Assembly: GCA_000431135.1 (NCBI GenBank)
Contig: HF987819.1
Coordinates: 1 to 7,278, forward strand
Direction of reading: 5' to 3'
Source: Clostridium sp. CAG:590
Lineage (GTDB): Bacteria > Bacillota > Clostridia > Lachnospirales > Lachnospiraceae
DNA length: 7,278 nt
How positions within the stretch are numbered: position 1 is the first letter of the stretch; each line of letters starts with the position of its first letter. The position numbers and the translations under genes are program-made. Under the pieces are notes generated by a model. The model searched no databases, was not told the origin of the DNA, and saw nothing but the letters and a program-made list of their open reading frames with translations. Shown in pieces: positions 1 to 5,868 of this stretch.

Positions 1-17
1 CTTACGCTGTGCAAGGG
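1..17 (+). repeat. Left arm of window-end inverted repeat
   Basis: CTTACGCTGTGCAAGGG matches the reverse complement of 7261-7277 at 16 of 17 positions, with 14 consecutive identities (4-17). This arm lies inside the last visible codons of pth (PLAQRK). The match stops at base 18. Its meaning is unknown. Confidence 0.6.
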
Positions 18-582
18 GGATGTTTCCGTTGTAGAGATTCATCGCCTGGCTTATTTCACCCTCCACCATCAGCTCCATTGCTTTTGCCGCTTTTTCATAA
101 CCTTCTTCCATCAGCGGTTCTTCCTCTTTTGAAAAGCGGGATAATACATAATCAGCAAGATCCATCTTCGGCGGTTTCATTCCTACCCCGACACGAATTC
201 TCGGAAACTCATCCGTTCCCAAATGTGCGATAATATTCTTAATGCCATTATGTCCACCCGCACTTCCCTTTTCCCGAATGCGGAGCCTTCCAACGTCCAG
301 ATTGATATCATCATATACAACTATAACGTCCTGCGGTGCGACTTTGTAATAATTGGCAACCTGTACAACACTTTCTCCGCTCAGATTCATATACGTCATA
401 GGTTTTAATAAAATAACAGATTCTCCTGCTATTCTCCCTTTTCCGTAGAATCCTTTGTGTTTTGCCGTATCTAACGCAATGCCATATTCATTCATTAAAT
501 GATCGATTACCGCAAACCCGACATTATGCCTTGTCTTATCATATTGTGGTGTAGGATTTCCCAGCCCAACAATCAACTTCAT
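1..582 (-). CDS. pth: Peptidyl-tRNA hydrolase, 3' end cut by window edge
   Basis: Cytoplasmic esterase that releases peptides from prematurely dissociated peptidyl-tRNA. I read 194 codons with no stop before the window edge. Family motifs are all present: GLGNP (6-10, Asn9), TRHNVGF with the catalytic-type His19, MTYMNLSG (62-69, Asn66), VVYDD with Asp91, GSAGGHNGIK (107-116, Asn112) and RIRVGVG. The last visible residues, NGNIPLAQRK, lie beyond the region where family members usually end, so only a few codons and the stop are probably missing. The start is chosen at MKLIVGLG, as in homologues. An in-frame ATG four codons upstream (594) is possible, but the AGAAAGG at 596-602 lies only one base before it; from 582 it is 13 bases away. 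The gene follows the short glmU by 40 bp without a terminator, so the two are probably co-transcribed. Family assignment is very secure; the exact start is not. Confidence 0.95.
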   Translation of the reverse strand, partial: MKLIVGLGNPTPQYDKTRHNVGFAVIDHLMNEYGIALDTAKHKGFYGKGRIAGESVILLKPMTYMNLSGESVVQVANYYKVAPQDVIVVYDDINLDVGRLRIREKGSAGGHNGIKNIIAHLGTDEFPRIRVGVGMKPPKMDLADYVLSRFSKEEEPLMEEGYEKAAKAMELMVEGEISQAMNLYNGNIPLAQRK

Positions 583-622
583 TTGATATTCCATACCTTT
601 CTCATGTTCTAATTACAAAAGA

Positions 623-1369
623 TTATTTACTCTGACGCGCTTTCAATATTTCTTCTGCCTCTTCCAATTGTTCCGGAGAATTCACACCCTTAATCTCATT
701 ATCATCGGACACGATCATGGTCGCAACTTCACCTAATCCCTCTGATTTCACAATCTCAATTGTATCTGTCAGATAGTATTCTCCCTGCACATTGTCATTT
801 GTCAGTTTGCCAAGTGCCTTACTAAGAATTGCAGAATCAAAAACATATATACCTGAATTAATCTCATCCACACGCTGCTCCTCTAAAGTAGCATCTTTCT
901 GCTCCACGATCTTGACAAATTTTCCCCAATTATCTTTGATAATTCTTCCATATCCTGTTGGATCATCCACTACCGCCGTTAATACTGTGATTGCATTGCC
1001 CTCTGCAATATGTGTCTCAACCAGTTTCTTAAGTGTACTTCCTGTTATGAGTGGAGTATCTCCGCATAACACCATCGTCAAACCTTCTTCACCGATGAAA
1101 TCACTTGCACAACGTACTGCATGTCCGGTTCCAAGCTGTTCCTCCTGCAACACATAATTTACTCCATCCCCGACGGTTTTCTTCACAAGATCCGCTTTGT
1201 GTCCAACCACCAGACAGATATCTTCTTTTTCTGCCCCTGCATCTCTTGCTGCTTCTATTACATAATCCACCATCGGCTTACCCAATGCGGTGTGGATCAC
1301 TTTTGGTAATTCCGATTTCATTCTGGTTCCTTTTCCTGCCGCTAAAATAACTGCTTTTACCTTTGTCAT
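623..1369 (-). CDS. glmU: Stand-alone GlmU-type UDP-GlcNAc pyrophosphorylase domain
   Basis: Nucleotidyltransferase expected to convert GlcNAc-1-P and UTP into UDP-GlcNAc for peptidoglycan. Seen in the 248 residues: LAAGKGTRM nucleotide-binding loop (9-17) with Lys23, QEEQLGTGHA (75-84), CGDTP (102-106, Asp104 matching the Mg ligand D105 of E. coli GlmU), GYGRI (139-143), EQKDA (156-160), EINSGIY (169-175), GEYYLTD (196-202) and GVN with Asn230 (matching the second Mg ligand, N227). The protein ends just after the linker helix, exactly where the left-handed beta-helix acetyltransferase domain of ordinary GlmU (about 450-460 residues) would begin. Only 40 bp separate its stop from pth, so no remnant of that domain is present here. 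AGGAGG lies 10 bases before the ATG. The name glmU describes the first domain only; it could serve another sugar-1-phosphate. Confidence 0.9.
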   Translation of the reverse strand: MTKVKAVILAAGKGTRMKSELPKVIHTALGKPMVDYVIEAARDAGAEKEDICLVVGHKADLVKKTVGDGVNYVLQEEQLGTGHAVRCASDFIGEEGLTMVLCGDTPLITGSTLKKLVETHIAEGNAITVLTAVVDDPTGYGRIIKDNWGKFVKIVEQKDATLEEQRVDEINSGIYVFDSAILSKALGKLTNDNVQGEYYLTDTIEIVKSEGLGEVATMIVSDDNEIKGVNSPEQLEEAEEILKARQSK

Positions 1370-1379
1370 ACTTGTTTGT

Positions 1380-1385
1380 CCTCCT
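1380..1385 (-). promoter_or_regulatory. Ribosome binding site of the short glmU
   Basis: AGGAGG on the minus strand, 10 bases upstream of the ATG at 1369. It supports the MTKVKAVILAAG start. Confidence 0.75.
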
Positions 1386-1423
1386 ATTCAACCCAATGTC
1401 TGATACATCCTAAATCGTAGGTA

Positions 1424-1432
1424 ATTCTACCA
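1424..1432 (-). promoter_or_regulatory. Candidate extended -10 promoter for glmU-pth
   Basis: On the minus strand TGGTAGAAT gives an extended -10 (TG, one base, TAGAAT at 1424-1429). Seventeen bases upstream lies TGGAAT (1447-1452), a poor -35, which an extended -10 can tolerate. Transcription would begin near 1417, leaving a leader of about 50 bases. The location fits because the preceding gene ends in its own terminator. Confidence 0.45.
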
Positions 1433-1534
1433 CATTTTTTTCCATTATTCCACCCCATCCACACAGTACACCACTATTTTCAGGTCAATATTCCAGACAG
1501 ACCGGTATTTATATGTACCAATCTTTCCGTTTAA

Positions 1535-1588
1535 ATAAAAATGGCATATACAGATAAGTTTTTGATTCCTTATTCCATACATGCCATT
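1535..1588 (-). terminator. Intrinsic terminator after the LRR protein gene
   Basis: On the minus strand AATGGCATGTA (1578-1588) pairs with TATATGCCATT (1540-1550), including one G-T pair. An inner ATAAG/CTTAT stem (1569-1573 with 1554-1558) and a short loop follow. The run TTTTTATTT comes directly after the stem. It begins 15 bases past the stop codon at 1604-1606. The plus strand also shows a short T run after the hairpin (CTTTTTC), but nothing is transcribed toward it from nearby. Confidence 0.8.
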
Positions 1589-1603
1589 CTTTTTCGTTCT
1601 ATG

Positions 1604-2704
1604 TTATTTTGTAACGATTACTCCGGATTTAGCTCTTGAAATTAATTTCTTATATTTCTTATATTTTTTCTTAGCCACTTTAACCTTGCAGGATCTGGCA
1701 GTTCCTTTAAATGCATATTTTCCTACCTTTTTCAAATTGCCTGCATTAATCTTAACCGTAGATAATTTCTTGCATTTATAAAATGCTTTTTTGCCAATCA
1801 CCTGAACATTCTTTCCAATCGTTACTGTCTTAACCTTTGCATTCCCTAAAAATGCTGCATCACTGATCTCATATACCGGATATGCTTTACCACAAACCAT
1901 AATGGAATCCAGAATCTTAACATTCTTTCCTGTACGATATGCATCATTTACACAAAATACCGGCTGTCCCTTGACCTCCTTAACCTTGTAATTAACCTTG
2001 TTCTTCACTACACTGTATCCCGGTGCTAATGTAGCATTTGCAACAACGTTCTGTGGAACCGATAAGCTTTCCGGATAATAAAAATTCATCTGCATGGTGA
2101 CTCCACCGGAAACATACCCACTCTGCATGGTTATCACCGTGGAGATCATCTGATTCCCATTGATACTGACATAGTAATCACAAGTTGAAACTTCCCCTGA
2201 CTCCGTTGCCCGTATCTGATAACATTCAACCGCCTGCTCATGAACCGTCTTTGTCACTTTACCAATATACTGATAATTCACCACATCCTCTGTCTGCACA
2301 GTCTGCTTGGCAGAATCTTTTTGCTTTTCTAACTCAGAGAAATCTGTATCATTTGGGCTGAAATACCATTTCTGTGTCTTCGCATCATACAGATATGCCA
2401 TCTTTTTGCCGGTATCTCCCCATAAGATCATATTGCCGTCCTCTGACGGAATATTACCATAAATAACTTTTGTGTTCTGATCAATCGCTACGTCCATCAA
2501 TAATTCATCATTCATGATGATCTCTACGCCATATACCCTGGCATTATTCAAGTTGTTCTCCGCCTGTGACATAACCGCCTTCACATCGACTGTCTCCGCA
2601 GGATTCGCACCGACTCTTACCGGTGTAGCCTTTGAAAACTGTGCCGCCTGCACATTGCACCCAAACACAATAACCATTAACATTCCTAAGATTACTCTTT
2701 TCAT
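1604..2704 (-). CDS. Predicted secreted LolA/LppX-like protein with C-terminal LRR_5 repeats
   Basis: A 366-residue exported protein of unknown function. Residues 1-20 form a signal peptide (MKR, hydrophobic core, VQA before Ala21). A Cys at 16 follows VFG, a weak lipobox, so lipoprotein anchoring is less likely. Residues about 40-215 have the look of the LolA/LppX-like lipid-carrier fold (long N-terminal helix, strand-rich, DAKTQKWYF-type segments); this is judgement, not a match I could test. Residues about 278-340 carry two to three LRR_5/BspA-type units (ISDAAFLGNAKVKTVTIG, then VIGKKAFYKCKKLSTVKI), followed by a Lys/Tyr-rich tail. The start at 2704 is chosen because AGAGGAG (2711-2717) lies six bases upstream and the signal peptide begins there; the frame opens at a TTG at 2749 inside a terminator hairpin. 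The gene is bounded by terminators on both sides. Confidence 0.8.
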   Translation of the reverse strand: MKRVILGMLMVIVFGCNVQAAQFSKATPVRVGANPAETVDVKAVMSQAENNLNNARVYGVEIIMNDELLMDVAIDQNTKVIYGNIPSEDGNMILWGDTGKKMAYLYDAKTQKWYFSPNDTDFSELEKQKDSAKQTVQTEDVVNYQYIGKVTKTVHEQAVECYQIRATESGEVSTCDYYVSINGNQMISTVITMQSGYVSGGVTMQMNFYYPESLSVPQNVVANATLAPGYSVVKNKVNYKVKEVKGQPVFCVNDAYRTGKNVKILDSIMVCGKAYPVYEISDAAFLGNAKVKTVTIGKNVQVIGKKAFYKCKKLSTVKINAGNLKKVGKYAFKGTARSCKVKVAKKKYKKYKKLISRAKSGVIVTK

Positions 2705-2710
2705 ATCATA

Positions 2711-2717
2711 CTCCTCT
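2711..2717 (-). promoter_or_regulatory. Ribosome binding site deciding the LRR protein start
   Basis: AGAGGAG six bases before the ATG at 2704. A second AGAGGAG (2752-2758) lies in the loop of the upstream hairpin, but only two bases before a TTG, which is too close for efficient initiation. Confidence 0.75.
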
Positions 2718-2726
2718 CTTAAATAT

Positions 2727-2776
2727 AAAAAAACTATCCTGAGAAACAAATCTCCTCTATTCGTTTTCAGGATAGT
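2727..2776 (-). terminator. Strong intrinsic terminator after spoVG
   Basis: On the minus strand ACTATCCTGAAAAC (2763-2776) pairs with GTTTCTCAGGATAGT (2733-2747), giving 14 pairs with a single bulged base and a 15-base loop. The run TTTTTTT (2727-2733) follows. It lies about 20 bases after the spoVG stop codon (2796-2798) and closes the glgC-glgD-spoVG unit. Its T run ends only 22 bases before the start codon of the LRR protein, so it could also act as a leader hairpin for that gene. Confidence 0.85.
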
Positions 2777-2795
2777 CTTTCTTAAATACTATACA

Positions 2796-3071
2796 TTATA
2801 TTTCTTCGTCTTCCTCTAATAATGCTTTCTCATACTCAGCCAAAATCAATGACTGGATCCGCTCTCTCGTTGACTGATTGATCGGATGTGCGATATCTCT
2901 GTAATCCCCATCGGCTGCTTTTCTACTAGGCATTGCAATGAATAACCCCTTTTCACCTTCAATGACCTTAATATCATGAACCGCAAATTCGTTGTCTAAT
3001 GTAATAGATACGATTGCTTTCATCTTACCCTCTTTTGCAACCTTTTTCAGTCTGATATCTGTAATCTCCAT
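2796..3071 (-). CDS. spoVG: SpoVG family nucleic-acid-binding regulator
   Basis: Small cytoplasmic regulator. In Bacillus it affects septation and sporulation, and in Listeria, Staphylococcus and Borrelia it binds RNA or DNA and acts as a global regulator. The 91 residues align along the whole family core: MEITDIRLKKV at the start, ITLDNEF (23-29), VHDIKVIEG (31-39), GLFIAMPSRK (42-51), YRDIAHPIN (57-65) and a C-terminal helix ending in the acidic LLEEDEEI. Length is normal (usually 84-100). AAAGGGG (3083-3089) lies 11 bases upstream of the ATG. Only 50 bp separate it from the glgD stop, with no convincing terminator and no clear promoter of its own, so it probably shares the glgC transcript. 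A strong terminator follows it. Confidence 0.97.
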   Translation of the reverse strand: MEITDIRLKKVAKEGKMKAIVSITLDNEFAVHDIKVIEGEKGLFIAMPSRKAADGDYRDIAHPINQSTRERIQSLILAEYEKALLEEDEEI

Positions 3072-3121
3072 AAAGTATTACACCCCTTTGTATAGTTTAA
3101 TGTTTTTCTCCAGAAAAGGAC

Positions 3122-4246
3122 TTATAATGCATAGCGGAAATTCTTCTCCACTACAATCTTAATCTGTCCCGGTTCAGCCGTGTGTATCGTGTTTGCACGC
3201 AGAGTATCCCGACTCTCTACGATACAATTCTCAATCACTGAATTATCCCCAATATGTACATCATTTAAAATGATTGAATTACGAATCACACAATTATTAC
3301 CTACATATACCTTCTTAAATAATACAGAATTCTCTACTGTACCATTAATGATACATCCACTTGCGATCAAGCTGTTGTTCACAATAGCATCCTTATTGTA
3401 CTTCGCAGGCGGAAGATCATCTACCTTCGAATATACATCCGGATACTGGCGGAAGAAATAATCACGAATGTCTTTCTTCAGGAAATCCATATTCGTCTTA
3501 TAATAAGACTCGATGGTTCCGATATTTCTCCAATAAGAATCCATCTTATAAGCATATATCTTCTTAACATTCTTATAACGAATCAGAATATCCTTAACGA
3601 AATCGGTTCTTCCTTCTTTTGCACATGCTTCCAGCAATTCGATCAACTGTCTTCTACGAATTACATATACACCGATAGACGCTGTCTGAGTCTGTGCCAC
3701 TAACGGCTTCTCTTCAAAGTCAATCACCTGCATGTCATCGTTATATTTTACTACGCCAAAACGACTTACATCATCCTCTTCCGGATTGATATCCTTACAT
3801 ACAACCGTAATATCTGCGCCTTTGCGGATATGTTCCTCCAATACTTTGTTGTAATCCAACTTATAGATACCATCACCACTTGCAATTACAACATATGGCT
3901 CATGACTATCCTTCAAGAAGCTGATGTTCTGATAAAGTGCATCTGCGGTTCCCTGATACCAATAACTGTTTGTAGAAGTGATCGTTGGGGTAAACACATA
4001 CAAACCGCCCTGTTTTCTTCCGAAATCCCACCATTTAGAAGAATTCAAATGTTCATTCAATGAACGAGAATTATACTGAGTAAATACAGCAACCTTCTGA
4101 ATATGAGAATTCGTCATATTACTTAAAGAAAAATCAATTGCACGGTAACTACCTGTTACAGGCATTGCAGCAACTGCACGTTTTGCGGATAACTCTCCCA
4201 TTCTGCTGCTGTTACCACCTGCTAAAATTACTCCAATTGCTCTCAT
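3122..4246 (-). CDS. glgD: GlgD subunit of ADP-glucose pyrophosphorylase
   Basis: Paralogue of GlgC. In Firmicutes the known role is a weakly active or inactive partner that forms a heterotetramer with GlgC and raises its activity. The 374 residues comprise an N-terminal nucleotidyltransferase domain (1 to about 245) and a short left-handed beta-helix tail (about 285-345, e.g. NSVLFKKVYVGNNCVI). The nucleotide loop is altered: GGNSSRM (10-16) where GlgC has GGQGSRL. SGDGIYKLDY (123-132) replaces GlgC's SGDHIYKMDY but keeps the Asp (125). FEEKP (177-181) and YWRNIGT (238-244) are retained. The start overlaps the glgC stop as ATGA (4243-4246), with AGGTGA (4253-4258) six bases upstream inside glgC, indicating translational coupling. 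Whether it has any catalysis of its own cannot be told from sequence. Confidence 0.95.
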   Translation of the reverse strand: MRAIGVILAGGNSSRMGELSAKRAVAAMPVTGSYRAIDFSLSNMTNSHIQKVAVFTQYNSRSLNEHLNSSKWWDFGRKQGGLYVFTPTITSTNSYWYQGTADALYQNISFLKDSHEPYVVIASGDGIYKLDYNKVLEEHIRKGADITVVCKDINPEEDDVSRFGVVKYNDDMQVIDFEEKPLVAQTQTASIGVYVIRRRQLIELLEACAKEGRTDFVKDILIRYKNVKKIYAYKMDSYWRNIGTIESYYKTNMDFLKKDIRDYFFRQYPDVYSKVDDLPPAKYNKDAIVNNSLIASGCIINGTVENSVLFKKVYVGNNCVIRNSIILNDVHIGDNSVIENCIVESRDTLRANTIHTAEPGQIKIVVEKNFRYAL

Positions 4247-5517
4247 GCTAAGTCACCTACCTTTATCAAACTAGAACCACTCTTTAACAATCCATCTGGA
4301 TACTCTGAAGCCTCGGTAGGACCATAAATTGCGGTATTCTTACCAACTTTAACATTGTCAGGAATCGTTGAATTCTCACCGATTGTAACAAGACCGAATG
4401 AATAGATCTGCGGCTTGTACTCATTGGTTGCTTCCTCTCCAACACCCAGCTCTGTATTCTTGCCGACATTAACATTCTCTGCAATAATTGCTTTGTTAAC
4501 AATTGCACCTTCACCGATCACTGTATTGTTCATAATGATGGAATCCTTAACGATCGCACCCTTGCCAATGGTAACACCTGAACCAATTACGCAATGGGAA
4601 ACCTCACCATATACTTCTGTTCCTTCACCGACAATACTCTCTGTTACCGTACCTGTCTCATCTATGTACTGAGGTGGTAAAATATCACTCTTCGTATAAA
4701 TTCTCCAGAATTCCTCATATAAGTTAAACTCCGGAATGATATCTACCAATTCCATATTGGCTTCCCAATAAGAACCAAGTGTTCCAACATCCTTCCAATA
4801 TCCCTTGAAATCATAAGCAACAACCTTGGCACCATTCTGATGACAATGCGGAATAATGTGCTTACCAAAATCACAAGACGGAACATCTTTTAGTTCCTGT
4901 AAAGCAGCCTTCAGCACGCTCCATTTGAAGATGTAAATACCCATGGAAGCCTTATTACTTCTTGGTTTCTCTGGTTTCTCCTCAAATTCCTGAATTACAC
5001 CGTTACCATCTGTAATAACCACACCAAAACGGCTTGCTTCTTCCATTGGAACTTCATATGTAGCAAGTGTAATATCTGCTTCCATTGATTTGTGATAATC
5101 CAACATCACTTCATAATCCATCTTATAGATATGATCACCTGAAAGGATCAATACATATTCCGGATTATAATAATCAATATACTCTAAGTTCTGGTAAATT
5201 GCATTAGCAGTACCTGTATACCACTGACTGTTCTCGCTCTTTTCATATGGTGGTAAAACTGTTACACCACCAATACTGCGATCCAGATCCCATGGAATAC
5301 CTATTCCAATATGCTGGTTTAACCGTAACGGTCTATACTGCGTCAAAACGCCAACTGTATCAATTCCTGAATTGATACAGTTGCTAAGTGGGAAGTCAAT
5401 GATCTTATACTTACCACCAAAAGCAACCGCAGGCTTTGCCAGATTCGATGTTAAAACACCTAAACGGCTTCCCTGTCCACCGGCTAACAGCATAGCTATC
5501 ATTTCTTTCTTAATCAT
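4243..5517 (-). CDS. glgC: Glucose-1-phosphate adenylyltransferase, catalytic subunit
   Basis: Makes ADP-glucose and pyrophosphate from ATP and glucose-1-phosphate, the committed step of glycogen synthesis, in the cytoplasm. In the 424 residues I see the nucleotide loop GGQGSRL (13-19), DFPLSNCINSG (41-51), WYTGTANAIYQN (99-110), SGDHIYKMDY (126-135) whose Asp128 matches catalytic D142 of the E. coli enzyme, FEEKP (178-182) with Lys181 matching the glucose-1-P-binding K195, SMGIYIF (191-197) and YWKDVGT (240-246). A left-handed beta-helix follows (about 292-395, e.g. VIGSGVTIGKGAIVKDS). Length is typical of the clostridial form. AAAGGGG (5525-5531) is seven bases before the ATG. It is the first gene of a glgC-glgD-spoVG unit; glgA and glgP are not in this window. 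Confidence 0.97.
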   Translation of the reverse strand: MIKKEMIAMLLAGGQGSRLGVLTSNLAKPAVAFGGKYKIIDFPLSNCINSGIDTVGVLTQYRPLRLNQHIGIGIPWDLDRSIGGVTVLPPYEKSENSQWYTGTANAIYQNLEYIDYYNPEYVLILSGDHIYKMDYEVMLDYHKSMEADITLATYEVPMEEASRFGVVITDGNGVIQEFEEKPEKPRSNKASMGIYIFKWSVLKAALQELKDVPSCDFGKHIIPHCHQNGAKVVAYDFKGYWKDVGTLGSYWEANMELVDIIPEFNLYEEFWRIYTKSDILPPQYIDETGTVTESIVGEGTEVYGEVSHCVIGSGVTIGKGAIVKDSIIMNNTVIGEGAIVNKAIIAENVNVGKNTELGVGEEATNEYKPQIYSFGLVTIGENSTIPDNVKVGKNTAIYGPTEASEYPDGLLKSGSSLIKVGDLA

Positions 5518-5524
5518 AGTGTCA

Positions 5525-5531
5525 CCCCTTT
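5525..5531 (-). promoter_or_regulatory. Ribosome binding site of glgC
   Basis: AAAGGGG followed by TGA, seven bases before the glgC ATG. The same AAAGGGG-type site precedes spoVG. Confidence 0.75.
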
Positions 5532-5549
5532 ATGCTAAATATGTAGTAT

Positions 5550-5558
5550 ATTATAACA
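5550..5558 (-). promoter_or_regulatory. Candidate promoter of glgC-glgD-spoVG
   Basis: On the minus strand TGTTATAAT is a consensus extended -10: TG, one base, TATAAT at 5550-5555. TTTCAT at 5573-5578 is a weak -35 at 17-base spacing. A/T tracts just upstream (about 5580-5608) resemble an UP element. The predicted transcript starts near 5543 and has a leader of only about 25 bases, which leaves no room for a riboswitch. Confidence 0.6.
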
Positions 5559-5719
5559 TTAAAATGTAAAAAATGAAACATTTTTTATGCAAAATAACAT
5601 ATTTTTTATTAATTTTGTCTATTTCTTCATGAAAACTCCCTATTTTAGCATATTTCTTTTATTTTTTTGTCGTTTTTTTACCCACATTTTATGTACTTTG
5701 CACAATTTCCCCATAATTT

Positions 5720-5754
5720 GGAAATATCAAGCCTATTTCAATTTGAATATTTCC
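5720..5754. repeat. Imperfect inverted repeat between glgC and asnS
   Basis: GGAAATATCAA (5720-5730) and TTGAATATTTCC (5743-5754) are reverse complements except for one extra base, around a 12-base centre. A related ATTTCC lies just left (5705-5710), and the right arm runs into the palindrome TTCCGGAA (5751-5758). It lies about 70 bp upstream of the asnS -10 candidate and about 165 bp upstream of that of glgC. There is no T run after it, so it is not an obvious terminator; an operator is possible but unproven. Confidence 0.4.
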
Positions 5755-5821
5755 GGAATGCTTTTTATAACATTTTATCCAAAAAACAATCAGAAGAATG
5801 GAAGATTTTTTAAAAATGAGG

Positions 5822-5827
5822 TATAGT
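5822..5827 (+). promoter_or_regulatory. Candidate -10 of asnS promoter
   Basis: TATAGT is preceded at 17-base spacing by TGGAAG (5799-5804), a weak -35. A transcript starting near 5834 would have a leader of about 35 bases. Confidence 0.4.
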
Positions 5828-5855
5828 ATCCATATATTAAATATCATTTCATTTT

Positions 5856-5861
5856 AAGGAG
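5856..5861 (+). promoter_or_regulatory. Ribosome binding site of asnS
   Basis: AAGGAG seven bases before the ATG at 5869, an optimal spacing that fixes the start. Confidence 0.85.
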
Positions 5862-5868
5862 CTATATT

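Larger units (their letters stand above)
5518..5868. other. AT-rich divergent intergenic region between glgC and asnS
   Basis: This 351-bp region without a supported gene holds the promoters of both flanking genes, an imperfect inverted repeat (5720-5754), and many A/T tracts. An open frame of 79 codons at 5587-5826 has no ribosome binding site and a Phe/Ile/Asn-rich composition expected of AT-rich non-coding DNA, so I do not call it. No T-box elements (specifier hairpin, antiterminator TGGNA-type bulge) are visible ahead of asnS. Confidence 0.8.

Noticed and set aside
582..605. Eight-codon reading frame (MRKVWNIK) whose TGA overlaps the pth ATG
   Set aside because: The overlap would fit translational coupling, but there is no ribosome binding site before its ATG, so it is most likely coincidental.
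792..1157. 121-codon plus-strand open frame inside glmU
   Set aside because: It is antisense to a well-conserved gene and its translation shows no recognisable family. It is a shadow frame.
2705..2749. N-terminally extended start (TTG at 2749) for the LRR protein
   Set aside because: It lies within the terminator stem and its ribosome binding site is only two bases away. The extension would place 15 residues before a good signal peptide, while ATG 2704 has an ideal site.
3072..3121. Separate promoter or terminator between glgD and spoVG
   Set aside because: A small CTTTTC/GAAAA hairpin exists without a T run, and the only -10-like element (TATACA) has no -35 and would place the start on top of the ribosome binding site.
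5587..5826. 79-codon open frame on the plus strand in the glgC-asnS gap
   Set aside because: No ribosome binding site precedes the ATG, the composition is Phe/Ile/Asn-rich as expected for AT-rich non-coding DNA, and it runs across the asnS promoter candidate.
5828..5868. T-box leader for asnS
   Set aside because: The leader from the likely start is only about 35 bases, and neither a specifier hairpin nor an antiterminator is visible.
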